From Rhizobium sullae (GTDB lineage Bacteria; Pseudomonadota; Alphaproteobacteria; Rhizobiales; Rhizobiaceae), in NCBI RefSeq assembly GCF_025200715.1, contig NZ_CP104145.1, positions 310,001 through 374,000 of the forward strand: a stretch of DNA of 64,000 bases, written 5' to 3'. The notes under the pieces were generated by a model that worked only from the letters and a program-made list of their open reading frames with translations, had not been told where the DNA came from and did no database searches. Of the stretch, positions 54,311 through 61,841 are shown in pieces (within the stretch, counting starts at the first letter, position 1; every line of letters starts with the position of its first letter). Both the position numbers and the translations under genes were made by a program.

Positions 54311-55123
54311 ATGCAAGCGCAAATGCTCGATTTACCCGGTAGCCGGAACAAGCCCGATGGTGCGAAGACGCTGATATCCCTGTCAGACGTGCACATCAGC
54401 CTCGGACGCCGCCCGATCCTCACAGGAATCAATCTCGAAATCGCAAAGGGCGAGTTCCTCTGCATCGTCGGTGGTTCTGGATGCGGCAAGACGACCTTGC
54501 TCCGCGCTGTGGCAGGCCTTATCCAGCCCACCAGCGGATCGGTCAAGATCGACGGCAAGGCGGTCCTGGAACCGCGCCAGGATGTCGCCGTCGTTTTCCA
54601 GGACTATGGTAAGGCGCTGCTTCCTTGGCGCACCGCGTACGGAAATGTCGAGCTCGCACTTGAAGCGAACGGCACCCCCAGGGAGCGACGGAAGACCATC
54701 ATAGAGGACTTGCTCGCGAAGGTGGGCCTCGGGGAGCAGGGGGCGAAGTACCCGTCCGAACTGTCAGGTGGCATGCAGCAGAGGCTTCAGATCGCACGTT
54801 GCCTTGCGCAGTCTCCGGCCGTCATGCTTATGGATGAGCCTTTCGGCGCGCTCGACGCGATGACGAGGCAGGCACTGCAGGACGAAATCCTTGAACTCGT
54901 TGCAAGCACCGGTACGACGGTCTTCTTCGTCACGCACGATCTCGAAGAGGCCGTCTATCTCGGCGACCGCGTCATCGGCCTGCGGCCGAACCCCGGCCGC
55001 GTCGGGATCGAAACTGGTGTCTCCCTTGCACGGCCGCGCAACCAGCTCACCTCGCGCGAGGACGCCGAATTCCTGCGTCTGCGCCGAAAGCTGTTCGACT
55101 TCATCCAGGAGGCCGAGGCATGA
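54311..55123 (+). CDS. ABC transporter ATP-binding protein, SsuB/TauB type
   Basis: This 270-residue ATPase has Walker A GGSGCGKTT (about residue 52-60), a Q-loop in VVFQDYGKALLPW, signature LSGGMQQR, Walker B VMLMDEPFGALD, and the switch His in FVTHDLEEA. It belongs to the nitrate/taurine/aliphatic sulfonate group, which also contains importers for aromatic compounds and hydroxymethylpyrimidine. The ATG at 54311 follows GGGAGGTGCA directly; the GTG at 54299 is less likely. Its stop overlaps the next start. Confidence 0.92.
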   Translation: MQAQMLDLPGSRNKPDGAKTLISLSDVHISLGRRPILTGINLEIAKGEFLCIVGGSGCGKTTLLRAVAGLIQPTSGSVKIDGKAVLEPRQDVAVVFQDYGKALLPWRTAYGNVELALEANGTPRERRKTIIEDLLAKVGLGEQGAKYPSELSGGMQQRLQIARCLAQSPAVMLMDEPFGALDAMTRQALQDEILELVASTGTTVFFVTHDLEEAVYLGDRVIGLRPNPGRVGIETGVSLARPRNQLTSREDAEFLRLRRKLFDFIQEAEA

Positions 55124-55926
55124 GCCAGCTCACCGTGACAATAGAAGATGAGGCCGCCGCGCCTCGCTTCACCTTCCCTCGTGGACTGGTTATTCCAGTG
55201 ATCCTCGTGGCGGCGTGGGAGCTAGCGTTCCGGGTGGGCGGCTTCCAGAGTGACAGTCTTGCTGCTCCGGGCGGAGTCGCCGTTGCTCTAGTGCGCGGCC
55301 TTGCGAGCGGAGAGATCCTGCAGGCGACCGGCCAGACACTCTCGGCAGCCATGCTGGGTCTTGCCATCGCTGGGGTCATAGGTCTCGTCATGGGAGTGTT
55401 CCGGGGCCTCTTCTGGCGACTGGACTACGTGCTGGATGTCACCACGGAAGCGCTTCGGCCAATCCCGTCGTCCGCGCTGATCCCGGTGATGATCCTCATC
55501 TTCGGCTTCGGCTACAGGCTGGAGAGCGCCTGCGTGGCGTTCAGTTGCACCTGGACGATCTTCATCCTGACGCGCACAGCGGTCATGGGCGTCGAGCCGC
55601 GTCTCATGGAGGTCGCGAAAGTCCTCCAGCTCGGTCTGATTGACCGGACGTTCAAGATCATTCTCCCGGCGGCGCTGCCGCGCATATTCGTCGCCTTCCG
55701 CCTGGCAGCAGGCTTGGCGCTCGTTGTCGCCGTCACCTGCGAAGTCACCGCCAATCCGTTGGGTATGGGCTTCGAGATGATGTCGGCGAGCCAGTCACTC
55801 CGTCCCCAGCTGACGCTCGCATATCTTGTTTGGATCGGCTTAATTGGCTGGTCGCTGAATGCGATCCTCGTGTACGCACAGCACCGCTTCTTCGGTCCTG
55901 CCGCCTCGATCGGAGCAGCGAAATGA
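55120..55926 (+). CDS. ABC transporter permease, SsuC/TauC type
   Basis: This 268-residue permease has about six helices and the EAA loop (MEVAKVLQLGLIDRTFKIILPAALPRIFVAFR). The start ATGA overlaps the ATPase stop. A second, different permease follows, so the channel is a heterodimer rather than the usual homodimer of the Ssu/Tau type. Confidence 0.92.
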   Translation: MSQLTVTIEDEAAAPRFTFPRGLVIPVILVAAWELAFRVGGFQSDSLAAPGGVAVALVRGLASGEILQATGQTLSAAMLGLAIAGVIGLVMGVFRGLFWRLDYVLDVTTEALRPIPSSALIPVMILIFGFGYRLESACVAFSCTWTIFILTRTAVMGVEPRLMEVAKVLQLGLIDRTFKIILPAALPRIFVAFRLAAGLALVVAVTCEVTANPLGMGFEMMSASQSLRPQLTLAYLVWIGLIGWSLNAILVYAQHRFFGPAASIGAAK

Positions 55927-56684
55927 CCGATAACCGACTCATCTGGCGCATCGGCGGCTTCGTCTTCGCGGCGCTCGTAGTGGCGATATGGCAGATCCAG
56001 GCCAACCTCGGCCTGATCTCCCCGATCTATCTGCCCAGCCCCCAGCGGGCCATGAATTCGCTCATCAACGGCTTCTCAAACGGCCTGCTGCTGGACCGAA
56101 TGATGAGCACGGTCGAGCGGATGATCTACGGCTGGGGGCTAGCATCACTCCTCGGGGTCGTGCTCGGCTCGATCATAGGCATCTCGAGGGCTGCGCGGTC
56201 CTACCTCGAGCCCATGCTGGAATACCTCCGGCCGATGCCCGCATCCGCTGTCATTCCGGTCATGATTCCGATCCTGGGTCTTACAGAGACCATGGTTCTC
56301 ACGGTGATTGGCTTCGCTGCGCTGTGGCCGACGCTGCTCGCAACGATTCATGGGTTCTCTTCCATCGAGCCCCGTCTGACCGAGGTTGCGCGAATCCTGA
56401 AGCTCAGCCGTGCGGGCTTCATCTGGAAGATCGCGCTGCCGAATGCCCTTCCTGACATCATTGCGGGCGCACGCATCAGCCTCACCTACGCACTGATCCT
56501 GTCGGTCGTTGGCGAAATGCTCTCTGGCCGCGAAGGTCTCGGCCAGTTCATCCTATCGTCGGCACGACTGTTCAAGGCGCCGGACCTGTTCGCAGGTGTA
56601 ATGCTACTCGGTCTGCTCGGCTACCTGTCCGCCATGCTCGTCGCCCAGTTGGAGAAACATCTCCTGAAGTGGCGGAAAACCTGA
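55923..56684 (+). CDS. ABC transporter permease, SsuC/TauC type (second)
   Basis: This 253-residue permease has the EAA loop TEVARILKLSRAGFIWKIALPNALPDIIAGAR. The ATGA start at 55923 overlaps the first permease stop; a longer in-frame start lies inside that gene and is rejected. It forms the membrane channel with the 55120 product. Confidence 0.92.
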   Translation: MTDNRLIWRIGGFVFAALVVAIWQIQANLGLISPIYLPSPQRAMNSLINGFSNGLLLDRMMSTVERMIYGWGLASLLGVVLGSIIGISRAARSYLEPMLEYLRPMPASAVIPVMIPILGLTETMVLTVIGFAALWPTLLATIHGFSSIEPRLTEVARILKLSRAGFIWKIALPNALPDIIAGARISLTYALILSVVGEMLSGREGLGQFILSSARLFKAPDLFAGVMLLGLLGYLSAMLVAQLEKHLLKWRKT

Positions 56685-56724
56685 TCAGCCTGGCATTGCA
56701 AACATCTTTGAGGAGGAAAGAAAG

Positions 56725-57652
56725 ATGAGGAAGACAGTTCTCGCAGTTGCATTTGCCCTAGGCTTGGCGACACCGGCATTCTCGCAATCCCCGGTGAAGA
56801 TCAACGTCGGCTTTACACCGGTCATCGATTGCCTAGGCGCCTTCGTCGCAAAGGACCTAGGCTTTTTCGAGAAGCGCGGCCTGGACGTGACGATCACTCA
56901 GATGCCGAACAGCCAGTCCATGCCGCCTGCGCTCCTCGCGGACAGCCTTCAGGTAGGCGCCGTTGCCGCTCCCATCCTCATTCAGTCCAGGACGGGCGGC
57001 TTCCCGATAAAGATCATCTCTGGGGGCACGTTTGTCACCAACGCCAATCCGAACGGCGCCATCGTCGTGCGCAACGGCGTGAACATTAATTCCCCTGCCG
57101 ATTTCGTTGGGAAGCGTGTCGCATCTGGCGCACTCGGAAGTTACTTTAACGTGCTCTTCCGCCAGTGGCTGGCAGACAATAAGGTCGACCCGGAGAAGGT
57201 GACCTACGTTGAAGTCGGTTTCCCGCAGGTCGGAGACGTGATGCGCAAACGGCCAGATCGATGCGTCGACTATCGGTCAGCCCTTCATCTCACGTATTGA
57301 AGAAGCGGGTGTTGGCAAGGCTTATCGCTGGTACGTCGGCGACTTCCCAGACGGTCTCCTTTCCAACGTCTACACGACGACAGAGGACTGGATCGCTAAG
57401 AACCCGAAGGCCGTAGCGGACTTCAAAGAAGCGCTTAACGAAGCGAACAACTTCATCAAAAGCAATTCGGAAAAATCCCGCGAAATTGCTGCAAAGTACC
57501 TAAAACTGCCGCCGGAAGGGATGAAGAACGTCCCGTTCTCCAACTATTCGATCGACGTCACCGAGGCCCAGGTCAAGGCCTGGAACGACATCATGAAAAG
57601 GAATAAGTTCATCGATGGCGATGTGGATGCTGCATCATTAATAGTGAAATAA
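56725..57652 (+). pseudogene. SsuA/TauA-type substrate-binding protein with a single frameshift
   Basis: The frame from the ATG at 56725 (strong GAGGAGG upstream) has a signal peptide ending FS-Q and an NMT1/SsuA body (VGFTPVIDCLGAFVAKDLGFFEKRGLDV). Near 57247 one extra A (GCGCAAACGG where GCGCAACGG is expected) shifts the frame, and translation ends in RSALHLTY. The next frame continues as NGQIDASTIGQPFISRIEEA and runs to a stop at 57652 (ending SLIVK). Restored length is about 309 residues, normal for the family. Without it the importer would lack its receptor. Confidence 0.85.
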
Positions 57653-57682
57653 GAAAGTGCTGTTGGGAGCTAGGCAAGGCAC

Positions 57683-58606
57683 ATGCATTGGGTGACTCTT
57701 AACGGCCTCATGACCTTCCATTCGATTGTAGAGCTGGGCAGCATCAACCGTGCTGCCCATGCTCTCAATGTCTCGCAATCCTCCCTGACCAGGACACTGC
57801 AGCATCTCGAAGCGAGGCTCGGCGGTACACTGGTGACGAGAAGTCCCAAGGGGATTGAACTCACGGCCTTCGGCGAACTGGTGTTCGCGCACGCGAATGA
57901 CATCAAGCGACAGGTTGGACGAGCAGAGACATTCATCAAGACCCATCAAGATGCGTCCGCCCAACTCCTGAGAGTGGGTGTTGTCATGGTCCATCCCCTT
58001 ATGGCTTTCTGCGACAGCATCGTGAGCTTGGTCGAGAAGCATCCGGAATTCCGCGTAGAACTACGGTTCGGATCGGCGACCGAGATGCTGCAGGCTTTAC
58101 AGCAGGACGCTCTTGATATCGTGCTCTACTACACGTTGATGGGCACAGAGGCGGAAGGGCTGGTTCAGGATGTGCTCGCGGATGAGGAAGTCGCGATCTT
58201 TGCGAGCCCATTGCATCCCCTTGCCGAGAATCCAGCACCGTCCGTCGAGGATCTAGCCTCCGCAAGATGGACTCTTGGCCCGACTGATGTTTCCATCACT
58301 CGCTTGATTGCAGCAGTATTTGAAGAATCCGGTATCCCTGGGCCGGATATAGCAATAGAGGTCGACATGATCCCATTACGGCGGGCTATTACACAGAACT
58401 CCCGCTTTCTGTCCGCGTTTCAGACGCATCACGTTAGCCCCGAACTCGCGAACGGGAAGCTCGTCAGAATCCGGTTTCCATTGAAGCAGGAGCGGCGGTC
58501 GATCGGCACCATCCGGATCGGCCCTCACACGCGGCTGACGCGCACGTTCGTTTCCATACTTAAGGATGTGTACCAGCGTGAAGTAGGATTCGGCCGCTCC
58601 GGCTAG
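57683..58606 (+). CDS. LysR-family transcriptional regulator
   Basis: This 307-residue regulator has an N-terminal helix-turn-helix (LMTFHSIVELGSINRAAHALNVSQSSLTRTLQHLEARLGGTL, read across residues 9-50) and a two-lobed effector domain. It follows the importer by 30 bases on the same strand and probably responds to the aromatic substrate or an intermediate. It is the second regulator of the module besides the GntR protein. Confidence 0.9.
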   Translation: MHWVTLNGLMTFHSIVELGSINRAAHALNVSQSSLTRTLQHLEARLGGTLVTRSPKGIELTAFGELVFAHANDIKRQVGRAETFIKTHQDASAQLLRVGVVMVHPLMAFCDSIVSLVEKHPEFRVELRFGSATEMLQALQQDALDIVLYYTLMGTEAEGLVQDVLADEEVAIFASPLHPLAENPAPSVEDLASARWTLGPTDVSITRLIAAVFEESGIPGPDIAIEVDMIPLRRAITQNSRFLSAFQTHHVSPELANGKLVRIRFPLKQERRSIGTIRIGPHTRLTRTFVSILKDVYQREVGFGRSG

Positions 58607-58993
58607 GTGGATTCCGCGGGCCCGAGTGGCAGCAAGCAAAACACTTCAAGCCCCGCAGCAATGATCGACAATGTCTTCGTTTGAAGAGGCAGTTTTCACG
58701 CATTAAGAGCGAGAGGTTTTCGACCGGATCAGGTTCGGGAGATTTCCATCAGATGCCGGGTCATGGCAAGGAGTGATGATTGTCCCGTAACTTGTTCTTC
58801 CGGACGATACGAGCACAGGGAGTGGATAAGGTCCTGCTCGAGCAGATCATCCGTTAGCCGAATGGGCAGGCGATCTAGGTCGAGGTCAGCGCACCGGTCG
58901 ATGCGGCAATCGCCTTTGCCAGCCTGTCAGCACTGATGTCTTGAGGTCTCTCTAGATGGCGATTCGTGCCAGCGCCTGCACCGTCATGCAAAG
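58607..58993. other. Gene-poor stretch with an unassigned minus-strand fragment
   Basis: A minus-strand frame, about 58750-58915, reads LPIRLTDDLLEQDLIHSLCSYRP and ends in LMEISRT and a stop. It looks like a real protein end but has no recognised family. No other feature was seen. Confidence 0.35.
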
Positions 58994-59390
58994 CTAAAAT
59001 TCGAGACTGAATGGCGCCTTGCGCAACCGCTTTCCCGTGGCGGCATGGATCGCGTTCGCCAATGCGGGAATCGATGGCGGGACTCAGCACTCTCCTGCAC
59101 CGCCGATCCGAGTCGAATGTTCCAGGATGCTCGATTTCGGGGCATTGCGCCATTCGCGCGGCATCGAATTCGTCGAAGTTGGCCTGCACGACGCGCCCGT
59201 CTTTGAGGGTGGTGGCCTGACCCATTGCAGTTGAAAATCCGAAGATGATGCCTGACATCATCTGGTCGGCATAAATGCCAGGGTCAATGACGCCTATGGC
59301 CGAGACGCGGCAGCGGCGCCGGATCTGCACGCCGATCTCGGCCGGCGCGTCACGCGGCTGCTCGTAATGGCGCCCGCAGCTACGCGGCAA
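58994..59390 (-). pseudogene. Xanthine-dehydrogenase-type molybdenum subunit, C-terminal relic
   Basis: The minus strand reads SGIIFGFSTAMGQATTLKDGR and VVQANFDEFDAARM. In a second frame it reads GAGEC, a stop, and PPSIPALANAIHAATGKRL with KAPFSLEF and a final stop at 58994. These are the last blocks of molybdopterin-binding aldehyde/xanthine dehydrogenases, including the region of the catalytic Glu (GAGE). A frameshift, an in-frame stop and loss of the N-terminal majority make it non-functional. Confidence 0.75.
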
Positions 59391-59431
59391 AGAGCCGATA
59401 TGATGGTGGCGATCCTGATCAGCGAAGATAC

Positions 59432-59705
59432 TCAGTCCGCAAAGGCCGGCACGACGACCAGCGACTGCTCAAGCCGGCGGCTTGATCTCTTCGGACTCGT
59501 AACTGGCCTTGGTGTTTGTCGTGGCGAACTTCTTCTTCCACTCGTAGAGCGAATGCTGGCACACGCCGAGCCGTTGCGAAACCTCCGCAACCGAATAACC
59601 CGTTCCGTGATCTGACGCACCGCATCACGCTTGAAATCGTCGCTGAAATTGCCTTTGCCCATGAAGGCCTCCTTACCTCAAATTTAGGGAAGAAGGCGTC
59701 TACAA
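59432..59705 (-). mobile_element. IS3-family OrfA relic with one element end
   Basis: From the ATG at 59662 the minus strand reads MGKGNFSDDFKRDAVRQITER, then, after a frameshift, CQHSLYEWKKKFATTNTKASYESEEIK and a stop. This is an IS3-type OrfA. AGGAGG precedes the ATG. Just upstream (59680-59705) TGTAGACGCCTTCTTCCC may be the element end. OrfB is missing. Confidence 0.7.
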
Positions 59706-59962
59706 ATCTAGGGGCTTATTCAGGGCCTTCGATTTGTTCCTGACACAAAGCTGGTAAACGCCCTTAAAATCTGTTCGTCTAGCCGTTCCACCTTGGGCGC
59801 GTTCGCGGAACTGGTTGAAGCTACGTCGTGGTTTCGGCAGTCCGCACCTCTGGGGTCGCGCCAGCGACTGTTCGTGGTGCTTGACGAATGCGCCCAGGAT
59901 TTGAACACCGGAGGCCTCGGCCCTCAGCTAACCGGTGCAGCGGGCTTGGCGCACGGGCGGCT
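59706..59962. other. Gap between IS3 relic and hydrolase gene
   Basis: No gene is recognised in these 257 bases. A frame on each strand is open but shows no family resemblance. Confidence 0.35.
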
Positions 59963-61102
59963 TCACCGTGTGCCCACTATATGTCCAGCCAAGTGGAATG
60001 GGCTTGCCACCACAGTGCCGGCCGCATCCAAGACAAAAGCACCAACGTCGCCGACGGTCGACCGCCTGCTGCTTTCAAACGTGGCAAGCTGTGCGCCGAA
60101 TTTGGCAAGCGACGCGTACCGATCGTGCCCCAATCCGTCAGATCCATGGGTGGAGGTGATGTCGATCACCCGCAGCCTCTCTTTGGCAGCGGCCTCTTTG
60201 ATGATGGGATCGTCGATATTCAAGCGGCCAACACGTGGCCGCTCCCCTGCTATAAGGCTCGAGGCTGTGAGTGCCCGGTCATCCTTGGAGACAAGAAGCG
60301 TTATTGGCGTGGCCATTTTGCCGATATCCTTTAGCTGCGATCGGAATACATCCACATCGATGTCCGGCGCGCCTAAGATCACCACAAGCCTGTCGATCAC
60401 ATCTTCGCGGTGCTGCAGTTTAAGCTGGCGTACTGCCTCCATGATCAGGAACCCGCCCATGCTGTGTCCGAAGAGGATGATACGTTTCACCCTTTCCGAC
60501 TCCGAAAGTGACTTTACCAAAAAGTCGAGATCGCTGCGCGAGTACAAGGACGCGTCCCGATCGGCGATATATCCGGCGACAGCTGCTGCCGAGGGCCAGG
60601 AGAATAGGACAAGAGTGCCCGGCACTTTTGCGTCTGCGGCTAGCTGCGCCGTCCTGAACAGCGCCTCCTGATAGCTGTAGTTGTAACCATGCACAAATAT
60701 CCCGACGGTGCCGTCAAATTTCGACGAGCGTATCGTCTCTTGCACAAACGCTTTCTTCGGCAGTTGCTTGCGCCCGATGACTATAAATTGTCGCTCGCCG
60801 TTTGGGATCGACGTTGGGTAAATAATCGTGGCGTTTTTCCTGTCGGGAGGCACCGAAAACTCATACTGCTCGTATGCCAGTTCCCCGGACCACGTTCCGC
60901 CGAATCCGCCCCGCGTGGCGTCCCGGGTTCTGTTCGTTGCAACCAGAATTTTCACGGGCTGGGAAATGGCTTGGTTCAGCTGAACCGGATGCAGGACATC
61001 TGGAGAAGGCCTCGTGGTGCAACCCGCCAGAAACAGCATGCCGACAGCAATCATAACTTGAGACGTCACGCTCGAAGTCTCTTTTGAAGAAGGTTCTGTC
61101 AT
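59963..61102 (-). CDS. DUF900-type alpha/beta hydrolase, lipoprotein
   Basis: This 379-residue protein has a lipoprotein signal with lipobox LAGC and a mature alpha/beta-hydrolase domain of the DUF900 type. Blocks are VKILVATNRTRD, VGIFVHGYNYSYQEALFRTAQL, the nucleophile elbow FGHSMGGFL, and a late STHGSDG with the likely catalytic His. The substrate is unknown. It starts 6 bases after the TetR stop, so it is the last gene of a minus-strand group with TetR and the RND pump. Confidence 0.85.
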   Translation of the reverse strand: MTEPSSKETSSVTSQVMIAVGMLFLAGCTTRPSPDVLHPVQLNQAISQPVKILVATNRTRDATRGGFGGTWSGELAYEQYEFSVPPDRKNATIIYPTSIPNGERQFIVIGRKQLPKKAFVQETIRSSKFDGTVGIFVHGYNYSYQEALFRTAQLAADAKVPGTLVLFSWPSAAAVAGYIADRDASLYSRSDLDFLVKSLSESERVKRIILFGHSMGGFLIMEAVRQLKLQHREDVIDRLVVILGAPDIDVDVFRSQLKDIGKMATPITLLVSKDDRALTASSLIAGERPRVGRLNIDDPIIKEAAAKERLRVIDITSTHGSDGLGHDRYASLAKFGAQLATFESSRRSTVGDVGAFVLDAAGTVVASPFHLAGHIVGTR

Positions 61103-61108
61103 GAAAGC

Positions 61109-61726
61109 TCACTTCAGAGGGGCCAAAGGAATTGGCTGTTTCAGGGCATTGCACAGGATGTCCAAAAGCTCATCAGGACGATCGTTCCGGCAGGTCGAAA
61201 GCAGCAACGGATGCCAAATTTTTATTGTCGCCATGATGAAGATCGTGGGCAATCGGCTGAGATCTTGGGGTGCAAACTCGCCCCTATCGATACCGTCTGC
61301 GATGACGGCTGCCAGCACGTCACTGACGCGTGCGATGTGACCGTCGACGAGATCACGGTCGCGGTTGAAGCTCAGAAGGATGAGCTCGTGCACGGTCCTA
61401 TGATAGGCGATGACATTGATGCTCATCGCGTGCTGCAGCTTAAGGTATCTCTTGATCCGAGAGGCCGCGCCGATCGGCAACTTAGAGATTGAGAGCGCTC
61501 TGGAGTAGGCGGTATCGAGGGTGCGGCCGAAAACCGCCCGCCGCAGCTCTTCCTTTGAATGGAAGAAACGGTAGATATTCGCCGGTGACATTCCGAGGCC
61601 CTTGGCGATATCCGCGACGGTCGTCTTGTCAAAGCCGCGCTGCCGAAAGTGATGCTCCGAGGCTTCGATGATCATCTCGGCGTTGGCTCTCGGGCGTTTT
61701 GGCCTACCTATTCCATCAATCACCAT
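61109..61726 (-). CDS. TetR-family transcriptional regulator
   Basis: This 205-residue repressor-type protein has the N-terminal TetR helix-turn-helix (IIEASEHHFRQRGFDKTTVADIAKGLGMSPANIYRFFHSKEEL, read across residues 17-60) and a helical ligand domain. I chose the ATG at 61726 because AGGAG lies 10 bases upstream; a longer frame reaches 61813. It lies directly downstream of the RND permease gene and probably controls the pump. Confidence 0.88.
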   Translation of the reverse strand: MVIDGIGRPKRPRANAEMIIEASEHHFRQRGFDKTTVADIAKGLGMSPANIYRFFHSKEELRRAVFGRTLDTAYSRALSISKLPIGAASRIKRYLKLQHAMSINVIAYHRTVHELILLSFNRDRDLVDGHIARVSDVLAAVIADGIDRGEFAPQDLSRLPTIFIMATIKIWHPLLLSTCRNDRPDELLDILCNALKQPIPLAPLK

Positions 61727-61841
61727 GTCGCTTCTGCTCCTGCCTCGCATGGCGTTGCACGCGCCAATAGCACCTTTGATATGAACGCGCGTTGCGACCG
61801 CCATCGTGGCCATCGAATGAGATGGGCCCCGAAGGTCGACC

